Shown in pieces: positions 7,201 through 15,166 of a stretch of DNA of 40,364 nt (positions are counted from its first letter, which is position 1; every line of letters begins with the position of its first letter). The position numbers were made by a program, and so were the translations under genes. The stretch is from Rhodospirillaceae bacterium (GTDB taxonomy: Bacteria; Pseudomonadota; Alphaproteobacteria; GCA-2746255). The stretch spans positions 80,570-120,933 of the forward strand of contig NVWO01000003.1 in NCBI GenBank assembly GCA_002746255.1, read 5' to 3'. The notes under the pieces are model-generated. The model ran no database searches. It was not told the origin of the DNA and was given only the letters and a program-made list of their open reading frames with translations.

Positions 7201-7811
7201 GCGACGGCCTGACGGTTCTTGGGTTGACCGGCTCAATCGGGATGGGAAAATCGACGGCTGCGGAAATGTTACGGCAGCTTGGCCTTCCCGTCTTTGACGC
7301 GGACGCAGTCGTGCACAAATTACAGGCGCCGGGCGGGCGGGCCATCCCGGCAATCGCGCGCGCCTTTCCTGATCTTGTGATGGGCGGCGTTCTGGATCGG
7401 GCGCGTCTGGCAAAGCGCGCCTTCGAGGCACCGGATGTTCTCCGTCGGCTTGAGCACATCCTGCACCCCCTCGTCCACGAGGCGGAAACGCGCTTTCTTC
7501 GCTTGGCGGCGCTTGGGCGGCGGCCTCTGGTTGTGCTGGATATCCCGCTTCTTTTTGAAAGCGGTGCCGAGCGGCGTTGCGACTACACGCTTGTCGTGAC
7601 CGCGCCGCCCTTCGTTCAGGCGGCCCGGGTTTTAAAACGCCCCGGCATGACACCGGCACGTTTTCGTGCCGTATTGGACAAACAAATGCCGGATTTAGAG
7701 AAACGGAAACGCGCCGATTTTGTTATTCCCACCGGCGCGGGCCGCCATTATACGCGAAGCGTGCTTCGTGAAATTGTCCGGCAAACGCGCGCCCCATTGG
7801 GGATCAGGTGA
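7197..7811 (+). CDS. coaE: Dephospho-CoA kinase
   Basis: CoaE phosphorylates the ribose 3' hydroxyl of dephospho-CoA, the last step of coenzyme A synthesis. The 204 residues have the P-loop GLTGSIGMGKST near the N-terminus, the DAD segment (VFDADAVVHKL), HPLVH near residue 87 and the lid-side motif VLDIPLLFESGAERRCD. It starts with GTG inside the aroE stop (GTGA). Its 3' end carries half of a short direct repeat shared with the dnaQ start. Family length and motif order are normal. Confidence 0.96.
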   Translation: MSDGLTVLGLTGSIGMGKSTAAEMLRQLGLPVFDADAVVHKLQAPGGRAIPAIARAFPDLVMGGVLDRARLAKRAFEAPDVLRRLEHILHPLVHEAETRFLRLAALGRRPLVVLDIPLLFESGAERRCDYTLVVTAPPFVQAARVLKRPGMTPARFRAVLDKQMPDLEKRKRADFVIPTGAGRHYTRSVLREIVRQTRAPLGIR

Positions 7812-7820
7812 GGGATCAGG
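7800..7820. repeat. Short direct repeat at the coaE/dnaQ junction
   Basis: GGGATCAGG occurs at 7800-7808 and 7812-7820, a 12-bp period. The first copy ends coaE; the second ends in AGGA, the likely ribosome binding site for the dnaQ ATG at 7826. Confidence 0.7.
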
Positions 7821-7825
7821 AAAAA

Positions 7826-8530
7826 ATGCAGCAGAAAACAACGCAACAGGACGCCGTGCGTCAGATTGTGCTGGATACGGAAACGACGGGACTGAACCCG
7901 AAAGGAGGGGATCGTATCGTCGAGCTTGGCTGCATTGAACTCGTCAACCTTCTTCCCACCGGCGAGCGCTTTCACGCCTATTTTAACCCGGAACGAAACG
8001 TCCCCGAGGAAGTTGTCCGGGTGCATGGGCTGACGGAAGAATTTTTAAGCGGCCATCCGCTGTTTGCCAAACGCGTCGATGAATTTCTCGACTTTATCGG
8101 GGACGCGCCCCTGGTCATTCATAACGCGGCATTTGACATGGGGTTTTTGAACGCCGAATTGACGCGGGCCGGAAAGACGCCGCTGGAAATGACGCGCGCC
8201 ATTGATACGCTGACCCTCGCACGTAACAAATTTCCCGGCTCCCCGGCAAGCCTGGACGCGCTTTGCAAGCGCTTTGGCATCGATCTTTCCGGGCGGGAAA
8301 AGCACGGCGCGCTTCTCGATAGCGCGCTTTTGGCCGAAGTCTATCTGGAACTGATCGGAGGGCGACAGCCGGGACTGGGGCTGACCGTTGCCGAACGTGC
8401 CACCGCCTCGCAGGCTCGCCCTGCCGAAAAAACCTTCCGCGAACCCCGGCTCCATGGGCCAACGGAAGACGAGCTTGCCCTGCACGCGGCCTTCGTCACG
8501 CGGCTGAAAAACCCGCTTTGGGAATCCTGA
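7826..8530 (+). CDS. dnaQ: DNA polymerase III epsilon subunit
   Basis: DnaQ is the 3'-5' proofreading exonuclease of the replicative polymerase. From ATG 7826 it has 234 residues. The exonuclease motifs are clear: Exo I VLDTETTGL, Exo II VIHNAAFDMGFLN near residue 100, and Exo III with H and D in KHGALLDSALLAEVYLEL. A C-terminal tail (ELALHAAFV---KNPLW) resembles the polymerase-binding tail of alphaproteobacterial homologues. An in-frame GTG at 7808 overlaps coaE and is the alternative start; I prefer 7826 because AGGA stands four bases upstream. It ends the origin-proximal chain and converges on secB. Confidence 0.96.
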   Translation: MQQKTTQQDAVRQIVLDTETTGLNPKGGDRIVELGCIELVNLLPTGERFHAYFNPERNVPEEVVRVHGLTEEFLSGHPLFAKRVDEFLDFIGDAPLVIHNAAFDMGFLNAELTRAGKTPLEMTRAIDTLTLARNKFPGSPASLDALCKRFGIDLSGREKHGALLDSALLAEVYLELIGGRQPGLGLTVAERATASQARPAEKTFREPRLHGPTEDELALHAAFVTRLKNPLWES

Positions 8531-8555
8531 CGGACGGTTCTGGCAGGCCCCGGCT

Positions 8556-9062
8556 TTAAGAGGCGGCTTTGCCACCCGGCTGTGCCTCAAGATAGCGGGC
8601 CTGATAAAGCGCCGCGAAGTCGATCGGATTGATCAACATGGGCGGCAGGCTGCTTTCCTGGGTGAGGCTGGCAACGATGCTGCGCGCAAAGGGAAACAGA
8701 TAGCGCGGGCATTCAATGTAAAGCGCCGGTTTTAGCTGATCTGCGCCCAGGCCGGTCAGCGTGAAGACGCCGGCATAGGTCAGTTCAAGAATAAAGATGG
8801 ATGCCGTATCCGTCTTCGCCTCGCAGCGGATGGAAAGCGCGACCTCATAGGTGTTTGCTTCCAGATCCCGGGTGGCGACCTCAATGTTGATGTCCACATT
8901 CGGTGCCCCCTTCAGGCCCGAAATGCTTTCCGGGGCTCCCGGAATTTCAAAGGAAAGATCCCGAATATACTGGCCACGAATGGCAAGCGGAGATTCTTGC
9001 GCGGGTGCGCCTTGGGGCGTTACGGCGCTATCGGAAGACTTTGACGATCCGTTGTCTTTCAT
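8556..9062 (-). CDS. secB: Protein-export chaperone SecB
   Basis: SecB is a homotetrameric cytoplasmic chaperone that keeps preproteins unfolded and delivers them to SecA. From the ATG at 9062 the protein has 168 residues. The core starts at IRGQYIRDLSFEIPGAPE, followed by the VDINIEV and YEVALSIRCEAK strands and the YAGVFTLTGL segment. The SecA-contacting end is CPRYLFPFARSIVASLTQE then PPMLINPIDFAALY. A longer start at 9104 adds 14 unconserved residues and lacks a better ribosome binding site; AAGGGAAAG precedes 9062. Acidic and serine-rich extensions at both ends are usual in alphaproteobacteria. fxsA lies upstream on the same strand. Confidence 0.96.
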   Translation of the reverse strand: MKDNGSSKSSDSAVTPQGAPAQESPLAIRGQYIRDLSFEIPGAPESISGLKGAPNVDINIEVATRDLEANTYEVALSIRCEAKTDTASIFILELTYAGVFTLTGLGADQLKPALYIECPRYLFPFARSIVASLTQESSLPPMLINPIDFAALYQARYLEAQPGGKAAS

Positions 9063-9137
9063 GGTCGGCTTTCCCTTTGTATGCGGTTGGACCGTGGCTA
9101 TCATGGATTGTGAAGGCGAACAACCGTGAAGGGGCCG

Positions 9138-9683
9138 CTATTCTTCCCGTTTGCGGTCTTTCGGCGCTTCCTTGGACGGTGCCGGCGTCTCTCGGGTTGT
9201 TTCGGATGACGTTTCAGACGTCGTTTCGGACCCTATTTCCCAGTAAACGCCCTCGATCGTTTTGTCACCCATCGTGTCATTTGGCCCCGGCCCGGTTTCG
9301 GGTCCGCCCGGCGTGTTGGGCCAGGGCGGGTGCATTAAATGCCGTTCCGCGATGTGGTGAAGAAAATGGCGGAAAGGCGGGAAAAACAGCAAAAAACCAA
9401 GGCTATCGGTGACAAATCCCGGCGTAATCAGCAACGTTCCGGCGATCAGCAGGCAAAGGCCGTTGAACACCTCACGCGCCGGGAAGACATTGGTCGCAAG
9501 GCTTGCCTGGGCCTGGCGAAGGGTCGCGAGGCCCTGTATCCGAAAAAGCATCGCCCCAAGCATCGCTGTTAGCACGACGATCCCGATGGTCGGCCAAAGC
9601 CCAAGCAGGCCGCCAACCTCGATGAAGACCGCGATTTCAACAAGCGGGACGGAAAGAAAAAGAAGAAAAAGAAAGAGGGGCAT
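9138..9683 (-). CDS. fxsA: FxsA-family membrane protein
   Basis: FxsA is a small inner-membrane protein; in E. coli its overproduction relieves exclusion of phage T7 by the F plasmid, but its normal role is unknown. The 181 residues start with a hydrophobic segment LFLFLLFLSVPLVEIAVFI, then GGLLGLWPTIGIVVLTAMLG, a cytoplasmic stretch with GLATLRQAQ, and a third segment LCLLIAGTLLITPGFVTD, the most typical FxsA motif. The tail after residue 120 is rich in T, E and S and predicted soluble. It reads with secB and is divergent from the Tim44-like gene; fxsA-secB-Tim44 adjacency is common in alphaproteobacteria. Confidence 0.9.
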   Translation of the reverse strand: MPLFLFLLFLSVPLVEIAVFIEVGGLLGLWPTIGIVVLTAMLGAMLFRIQGLATLRQAQASLATNVFPAREVFNGLCLLIAGTLLITPGFVTDSLGFLLFFPPFRHFLHHIAERHLMHPPWPNTPGGPETGPGPNDTMGDKTIEGVYWEIGSETTSETSSETTRETPAPSKEAPKDRKREE

Positions 9684-9815
9684 TCGCTGTAACGTCGCCT
9701 TTGGCTAGACGGAAGAATATACAAACAGACTGGGAAGCGCTTATATGTACGTTATATACTGTACGACTGTGCGGAGGCCACCGGATGAACGTCGCCTGGT
9801 GGGCTCGCGTGATGG

Positions 9816-10556
9816 ATGGCTCGCGACGACCCCGCGAATGGGCGGGTGGAGGCCAACGCCTTGCAATTCCTAGATATCCTGTTCTTTGCTGCGATCGCGG
9901 CGTTTCTGGCTTTCCGGTTGTGGGGTGTCCTTGGCCGGCGAAGCGATATTGATCGCCGCCCGCCCGCACCTTCCTGGCGCCCGCACGAAGACAAAGACGA
10001 TGCGTCGTCGGTGCGAAGCAAGGGGGAAGAAGAAAACGTCGTTCGCTTGCCGGATCGAAGCGAGAAGAAAACGCCACCGTCCCAGCCATCCGATGATACG
10101 CCGTCCTCGGCCCCCATTGACGCGGCGATGCGCAAGGCGGATCCCGGCTTTGATCCAGACGAGTTCCTTGCCGGTGCGAGCGCCGCCTTCGAGATGGTGG
10201 TTGATGCGTTTGCGCATGGCGACAAGGAGACGTTGCAGCCCCTTCTCAGCAAGGACGTTTATTCGCGTTTTGCCGGCGCGATCGACGTGCGCGCGAAAGC
10301 GGAAGAAGTCCTTGAAACGACGGTCATCCGTATCGTCGACGCCACGATCAAAAAGGTCGTTTTGAAGGGGAATGTTGGGCAAATCACGGTGGCGTTTGTT
10401 TCGGAACAGATCAAGGTTACCTGGAACAAAGCCGGCGATATTCTTGATGGCGACCCGAACCACGTGAAATCGGTCGCCGATCTGTGGACGTTTCAGCGCG
10501 ACCTGCGTGCTGCCAATCCGAACTGGGTTTTGACGGCTACCCACGGGTCGGCATGA
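9816..10556 (+). CDS. Tim44-like domain protein
   Basis: Bacterial Tim44-like proteins share the C-terminal fold of the mitochondrial import motor subunit; their bacterial function is poorly known, though in Caulobacter one (TimA) is a membrane protein. The 246 residues have one N-terminal membrane segment (FLDILFFAAIAAFLAFRLW), a charged linker rich in P, E and K (about 45-105), and the Tim44/calcium-channel-like domain from about 115: FLAGASAAFEMVVDAFAHGD, LLSKDVYSRF, then strands ending VADLWTFQRDL--PNWVL. A GTG at 9846 just before the membrane segment is an alternative start. mltA follows four bases after the stop. Confidence 0.88.
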   Translation: MARDDPANGRVEANALQFLDILFFAAIAAFLAFRLWGVLGRRSDIDRRPPAPSWRPHEDKDDASSVRSKGEEENVVRLPDRSEKKTPPSQPSDDTPSSAPIDAAMRKADPGFDPDEFLAGASAAFEMVVDAFAHGDKETLQPLLSKDVYSRFAGAIDVRAKAEEVLETTVIRIVDATIKKVVLKGNVGQITVAFVSEQIKVTWNKAGDILDGDPNHVKSVADLWTFQRDLRAANPNWVLTATHGSA

Positions 10557-10560
10557 GGGC

Positions 10561-11712
10561 ATGCCGGCCTTCCGCCCGCTTTTTTTCCTTGTCTTTTTTC
10601 TGCTAGCTGCCTGTGACGCACCCTCGCCGCCGCCGGATTTCCGGCTGCAGCCGGTTGATTTTGATGCGCTTCCGGGATGGGCGGACGGGCGGTCCGAGGG
10701 CGGCCTGCTGGCATTTCGCAAAGGTTGCGCGCGCCTGATTGCGTCCCCCCAGAGCGAAAAAAAATGGGGTCGGGTCTGCGCTCAGGCGGCCACCGTCCCG
10801 GAAGGGGATACGACGGCCGCGCGTCTTTTCTTCGAGCGCGTCTTTACGCCGCACCGCGTGCTTGGCCATGGCAGGACGGAAGGTCTTTTCACCGGCTATT
10901 ACGAAGCGGAACTTCGGGGCGCCTGGAAACGGGACGCGCAATACCGGTTTCCCATCTATGGTCGTCCGGCAGACCTCGTCATGGTTGATGTGGGGCGCTT
11001 TCGTGAAGAACATCGCGGCTTGACCCTGGCCGGGCGCGCGCAGGACGGCGCACTTCTTCCCTATGCGACGCGCGCCGAAATCGCCGCCGGTGCTCTTGTG
11101 GGAAAAGGGCTGGAACTTCTCTGGGCCGACGACCCGGTGGATGTCTTTTTCCTGCACATTCAGGGGTCCGGCCGGGTGCGGATGCGGGACGGCAGCGTCC
11201 TTCGCCTGGGCTACGCGGGGAAAAATGGGCACCGTTATCGCTCCATCGGGCGCGAGATGATCGCGCGCGGGGAAATGTCCAAAGAGGGTGTTTCAATGCC
11301 GGCGCTTCGTGCCTGGCTTGCGGCACATCCGGAGAAAGCCCCGGATTTGCTGGCCCACAACCCGTCCTTCATCTTTTTTCGGACCCTGGAAGGGGATGGC
11401 CCGATCGGCAGTCTGGGCGTGGCATTGACGCCGGGCCGAAGCCTGGCGGTGGACCGGGCGTTTCTGCCCCTTGGCGCGCCGCTCTGGCTTGATAGCGTCG
11501 AACCCCTTGATCCGGAAAAACCGCTTCGCCGCCTCGTCGTCGCCCAGGACACCGGCGGGGCGATCAAGGGGCCGGTGCGCGGCGATCTTTTTTGGGGCTT
11601 TGGGGCGGAGGCCGAGCGCCAGGCCGGCAGCATGAACGTTTCCGGAAAATATTATCTTTTGCTTCCCAAGGTGGGGGCGGCCCCGGGGGAGAAAGAAGTG
11701 GGCACAGAATAG
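10561..11712 (+). CDS. mltA: Membrane-bound lytic murein transglycosylase A
   Basis: MltA cleaves peptidoglycan between MurNAc and GlcNAc, giving 1,6-anhydro products, at the outer membrane. The 383 residues begin with a lipoprotein signal ending LLAAC, so lipidation at Cys19 is expected. The MltA domain shows FTGYYEAEL near 115, FPIYGRP, and VFFLHIQGSGRV--RDGS--RLGYAGKNG. The 3D domain has VVAQDTGGAIKG, with the catalytic-type aspartate, and FWGFG then AGSMNVSGKYYLLLPK. GAGGGC stands before the ATG. It is the second gene of a tight series and lies two bases before lutA. Released anhydromuropeptides could be taken up by AmpG, whose gene begins at 40222. Confidence 0.96.
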   Translation: MPAFRPLFFLVFFLLAACDAPSPPPDFRLQPVDFDALPGWADGRSEGGLLAFRKGCARLIASPQSEKKWGRVCAQAATVPEGDTTAARLFFERVFTPHRVLGHGRTEGLFTGYYEAELRGAWKRDAQYRFPIYGRPADLVMVDVGRFREEHRGLTLAGRAQDGALLPYATRAEIAAGALVGKGLELLWADDPVDVFFLHIQGSGRVRMRDGSVLRLGYAGKNGHRYRSIGREMIARGEMSKEGVSMPALRAWLAAHPEKAPDLLAHNPSFIFFRTLEGDGPIGSLGVALTPGRSLAVDRAFLPLGAPLWLDSVEPLDPEKPLRRLVVAQDTGGAIKGPVRGDLFWGFGAEAERQAGSMNVSGKYYLLLPKVGAAPGEKEVGTE

Positions 11713-11714
11713 GC

Positions 11715-12497
11715 ATGCGCGTAGGACTTTTTGTCACCTGTCTGGTTGATCTTGTGCGCCCCAGGGTGGGGCTTGCCGCCGTCCGGCTGCTTGAGGACGC
11801 GGGCTGCGAAGTGGTTGTGCCGCGCGGCCAGACCTGTTGCGGCCAACCGGCTTACAACGCTGGCGCGCGTGATGATGCGGCGGCGCTGGCGCGCCAAACG
11901 GTGCGGGCTTTTGGCGAGGCGGACGTGGATTACGTCGTCGTGCCCTCGGGTTCCTGCGCCGCCGTTCTACGCGGCCATTACCCGGAACTTTTGGCGGACG
12001 ATCCGGACATGGCGGCGCTGGCCAAAAAATTCAGCGGCCAGGTTTATGAATTGACGGCGTTTCTGGCAGACGTTCTCGACATCGCGCATTTGCCTGAAAG
12101 GACGCCGGGGAAAAACCCGCGCCGGATTGCCTATCACGATGCCTGCGCGGGCCTGCGCGAACTGGGCATTCGTGAAGCCCCTCGCCGCCTGCTTGAAAAA
12201 ATACCGGGCCTTGATGTGGCGACCCTTGCCGATGGCGAAATCTGCTGTGGTTTTGGCGGCGCGTTCTGCACCAAATTTCCAGAAATTTCCGAACGCCTTG
12301 CCACCGATAAATGCCGGGCCGCAGAAAAAGACGGCGCGACGGAACTTACCGGCGGCGATCTGGGTTGCCTGCTGCATCTGGCGGGCAGGCTTCAGGACCA
12401 GGGATCGAATTTACGCGTCCGCCATGTGGCAGAAATTCTGGCCGGTCTTGATGATGGTCCGGCGATCGGCGAACCGGTTGAAAAGGCGCGAGACTAA
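11715..12497 (+). CDS. lutA: L-lactate oxidation complex subunit LutA
   Basis: LutA is the cysteine-rich (Fe-S) subunit of the LutABC complex, which oxidises L-lactate to pyruvate. The 260 residues hold two CCG domains. The first starts GLFVTCLVDLVRPRVG and has GQTCCGQPAYN and a cysteine in PSGSCAAVLR. The second has YHDACAGLRELGI and ADGEICCGFGGAFCTKFPEI. I start at ATG 11715, two bases after the mltA stop; an upstream reading from 11592 overlaps mltA. lutB follows after one base. The family is clear; lactate as substrate follows from the intact three-gene set and is not shown by sequence alone. Confidence 0.94.
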   Translation: MRVGLFVTCLVDLVRPRVGLAAVRLLEDAGCEVVVPRGQTCCGQPAYNAGARDDAAALARQTVRAFGEADVDYVVVPSGSCAAVLRGHYPELLADDPDMAALAKKFSGQVYELTAFLADVLDIAHLPERTPGKNPRRIAYHDACAGLRELGIREAPRRLLEKIPGLDVATLADGEICCGFGGAFCTKFPEISERLATDKCRAAEKDGATELTGGDLGCLLHLAGRLQDQGSNLRVRHVAEILAGLDDGPAIGEPVEKARD

Positions 12498-12498
12498 A

Positions 12499-13917
12499 AT
12501 GGAAATTACATCGAACGACTTTCGGGCGCGCGCCGCCTGCGCCCTTCGTGATGCCGATTTGCAGACCGCCCTTGGCAATCTGAAACGCGGCTTTCAGGAA
12601 AAACGCGCGCGCGCCGTGGCGGATTTGCCGGAATTCGAAGATTTGCAAAGCCACGCCATCGCCATCAAGGATCACACCCTTGGCCTTCTCGATCTGTACC
12701 TCGAACGCTTTGAAGACGAAGTGGTTGCGCGCGGCGGCCATGTGCATTGGTGTCGCGACGCCGCCGAGGCGCGCGTGACGGTTCTGGAAATTTGCCGGGC
12801 CGCGAACGCACGTCGCGTGGTAAAGGCAAAATCGATGATTACCGAGGAAATCGCCCTCAACGATTATCTTGAAGCGAACGGCATCGAAGCATGCGAAACG
12901 GACCTTGGGGAATACATCATTCAACTGCGCAACGAGCCGCCAAGCCACATCATCGCGCCAGCCATTCATCTGCGGCGCGAACAGGTGGCCGACACGTTTC
13001 GCAAACATCACCGCGATTTTTCCGAACAACGCGATCTGAACGCGGCGCGCAACCTGGTTGACGAAGCAAGGCAGGTCATGCGCGAACGCTTTCTTTCGGC
13101 GGATGTTGGCATCAGCGGTGCCAATCTTTTGATTGCCGAAACGGGAAGCGCCGTACTGGTTTCAAACGAAGGCAACATTGATCTTTCGCGCGCCCTGCCA
13201 AACACGCACATCGTGATTGCCAGCATCGAAAAAATGGTTCCCACCCTTACGGACGCCGCCGTTATTTTGCGCCTGCTTTGTCGTTCCGCGACCGGACAGG
13301 AAGCGACGACCTATGCAAGCTTTCTGACCGGTCCAAGGGCGGCAGACGAAGTGGACGGGCCGGAAGCCTTTCACGTTCTCCTGCTCGACAACGGGCGAAG
13401 CGAACTTTTGAAGGGCGAGTTCGAATCGATCCTTCGCTGCATCCGCTGCGGCGCGTGCCTGAACCATTGCCCGGTCTATGGGGTGACGGGGGGCCACGCG
13501 TATGGCTCTGTCTATACGGGGCCGATGGGGGCCGTGTTGACGCCGCTGCTTGAGGGGCTTGAGAATGCGGCGCCACTGCCAGAGGCATCGACCTTTTGCG
13601 GGCGGTGCGAAACGGTCTGCCCAATGGGAATTCCGCTGGTCGGCCTGTTGCGAAAGCTGCGCGAACGGCTTTGGAAAAGAAAATCGGGTCGGGTGATGCC
13701 GCGCATTTTTCTTGGTGTCTGGCTGTTTTTGGCCAGACGGCCGTCACTGTACCATGGGCTTGCCAGCTTTTTCCTGACCATGACGGCTCTATTTGGCCGG
13801 CGTCGCGGCCGGCTGCCCTTTGGACCCCGGGCCGGTGGTTGGGGCAAACGCTTTCCAGCACCCGAAGGCGAAACCTTTCAGGCGTTGTGGCGCGCGCGTG
13901 AAAAGGGGAATGAATGA
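12499..13917 (+). CDS. lutB: L-lactate oxidation iron-sulfur protein LutB
   Basis: LutB is the large iron-sulfur subunit of LutABC. The 472 residues match the family. The N-terminal LUD domain (about 60-300) includes VKAKSMITEEIALNDYLE, ETDLGEYIIQL and GISGANLLIAETGS then VSNEGN. Two 4Fe-4S motifs follow: CIRCGACLNHCPVYG near residue 310 and CGRCETVCPMGIP near 370. The C-terminal tail is basic with a hydrophobic stretch. The ATG at 12499 lies one base after the lutA stop, and its own stop overlaps the lutC ATG by four bases. Longer upstream frames run through lutA and are rejected. Confidence 0.95.
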   Translation: MEITSNDFRARAACALRDADLQTALGNLKRGFQEKRARAVADLPEFEDLQSHAIAIKDHTLGLLDLYLERFEDEVVARGGHVHWCRDAAEARVTVLEICRAANARRVVKAKSMITEEIALNDYLEANGIEACETDLGEYIIQLRNEPPSHIIAPAIHLRREQVADTFRKHHRDFSEQRDLNAARNLVDEARQVMRERFLSADVGISGANLLIAETGSAVLVSNEGNIDLSRALPNTHIVIASIEKMVPTLTDAAVILRLLCRSATGQEATTYASFLTGPRAADEVDGPEAFHVLLLDNGRSELLKGEFESILRCIRCGACLNHCPVYGVTGGHAYGSVYTGPMGAVLTPLLEGLENAAPLPEASTFCGRCETVCPMGIPLVGLLRKLRERLWKRKSGRVMPRIFLGVWLFLARRPSLYHGLASFFLTMTALFGRRRGRLPFGPRAGGWGKRFPAPEGETFQALWRAREKGNE

Positions 13918-14594
13918 TGGACGCACGCACGCTTATTCTGGAACGGTTGCGCGCGCGTCTTGGCCACGACACGGCATCACCGGCGACGATGCAGGCAAAG
14001 CGGCGGGAGATCGCCGGGCGGATTGCCGCCCCCCCTGCCCATCCCATTCCTGCGCGCAGTCGCGTCGGCGATGCCGCGCGCCGCGACCTTTTTATCCGCA
14101 TGGCGGAAAAGGCAAAGGCCAGCGTTACGCGTCTTGCCACAGCGGCGGCGGTGCCGGAAATTCTTGGCGGCGTTTTGGACGAACGCGGCTTTGGCCGACA
14201 CCTTCTGGCGACGCGTGAAGCCCAGATACTTGCGCTGCCCTGGGCTTTGGCCGGGCTGTCTCTGCATCACGGGCGTGGGAACGGCACGACGCAGGCAAGC
14301 GTTGCCTTGGCCGTCGCCGGCGTTGCTGAAACCGGCAGCCTTCTTTTTATTTCCGCACCCGAAAGCCCGATGACGGTGCAGCTTCTTTGCGATTTGCATT
14401 GCGTTCTGCTTTTGGAAAGCCGCATCTTTGGCACGATGGAAGAAGCCCTGGCGGATTTGCGCGCGGTACGTCCGGACCTGCCCGCGGCGGTTACGTTTGT
14501 AACCGGCCCCTCGCGGACGGCGGATATCGAACAACAGATGCAGCTTGGCGCGCATGGTCCGAGAGAACTCAGGATTTATCTGGCGGAAGGGTGA
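13914..14594 (+). CDS. lutC: LUD-domain protein LutC
   Basis: LutC is the small LUD-domain subunit of the LutABC lactate oxidation complex. The 226 residues have the diagnostic GVAETGSLLF near 140 and a following segment HCVLLLESRIFGTMEEALADL, given here in parts, then the ending FVTGPSRTADIEQQMQLGAH and GPRELRIYL. The start ATGATG overlaps lutB by four bases; the second ATG is an alternative. Its TGA overlaps the smr ATG by one base (TGATG), so the lut genes are translationally tied to the DNA-maintenance genes downstream, which is unusual. Confidence 0.93.
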   Translation: MMDARTLILERLRARLGHDTASPATMQAKRREIAGRIAAPPAHPIPARSRVGDAARRDLFIRMAEKAKASVTRLATAAAVPEILGGVLDERGFGRHLLATREAQILALPWALAGLSLHHGRGNGTTQASVALAVAGVAETGSLLFISAPESPMTVQLLCDLHCVLLLESRIFGTMEEALADLRAVRPDLPAAVTFVTGPSRTADIEQQMQLGAHGPRELRIYLAEG

Positions 14595-15166
14595 TGGCCT
14601 TGGATCGAGACAGCGGCGATGACACCGGCGACGATCAGGAAGACGCATTGTGGCGTCGCGTAAAGGAAGCGTCGCAGCCGCTTTTGGGAAAGAAACGCCT
14701 TGTTCCAGAGGGGGCAGCCTCCCCCCGGAAGGCGTCCGCGCCACTCGTGGCCGCGCCGCCTGTGGTCGCGCCACCCGTGGTCGTGCCACCTGTGGCTGCG
14801 CCGGTGAAGGCACCGCTAGCGGTGATAGGGGGCGGTCTGGATCGGCGCAGCGCCGAACGGCTTCGGCGTGGCCAGATGGCCATTGCGGCGACCCTTGATT
14901 TGCACGGGCTGACCCAGGCGGAAGCGCACAGCTTGTTGAACCGTTATCTTTTGCACGCCCAAAAGGCGGGCAAGCGAACGGTTCTTGTCATTACCGGCAA
15001 GGGAACGGGCAAGGCGGGTGGCGGCGTGTTGCGCGCAAATGTTCCAAGGTGGCTTGGGTTGCCACCGCTTTCGAACCTTGTGCTTGAAACGGCCCCGGCG
15101 CGGGGGCGCCACGGCGGCGATGGTGCGCTTTACGTTCTTTTGCGCAAGCTGAAACAAAGCCGATGA
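14594..15166 (+). CDS. Smr-domain protein
   Basis: Smr domains are related to the MutS2 C-terminus and act as nucleases on DNA or RNA. The 190 residues comprise an acidic N-terminus (DSGDDTGDDQED), a proline/valine linker made by four 15-bp repeats, and the Smr domain from about 100: LDLHGLTQAEAHSLLNRYL, VLVITGKGTGKAGGGVLR, then VPRWL and ARGRHGGDGALYVLLRK. The LDLHG and TGKG-(H/G) motifs are the family hallmarks. In Caulobacter-like genomes smr sits directly after mltA; here lutABC lies between them. The ATG overlaps the lutC stop by one base. Confidence 0.92.
   Translation: MALDRDSGDDTGDDQEDALWRRVKEASQPLLGKKRLVPEGAASPRKASAPLVAAPPVVAPPVVVPPVAAPVKAPLAVIGGGLDRRSAERLRRGQMAIAATLDLHGLTQAEAHSLLNRYLLHAQKAGKRTVLVITGKGTGKAGGGVLRANVPRWLGLPPLSNLVLETAPARGRHGGDGALYVLLRKLKQSR
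14747..14806. repeat. 15-bp repeats coding the Smr linker
   Basis: Four consecutive 15-bp units beginning GTGG (14747, 14762, 14777, 14792) encode VAAPP, VVAPP, VVVPP and VAAPV. The units differ at a few third positions, so the linker arose by tandem duplication and has diverged. Confidence 0.85.

Noticed and set aside
6613-7659. 348-codon frame antisense to aroE and coaE
   Set aside because: Low-complexity Arg/Pro-rich product, typical shadow of G/C-rich genes.
9740-9775. TATATGTACGTTATATACTGTACG as a promoter or operator for the Tim44-like gene
   Set aside because: TATACT at 9755 could be a -10, but no acceptable -35 is found and the palindrome is imperfect.
12127-12498. Extended lutB start inside lutA
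   Set aside because: The sequence before ATG 12499 is not LutB-like and lies in the lutA coding region.
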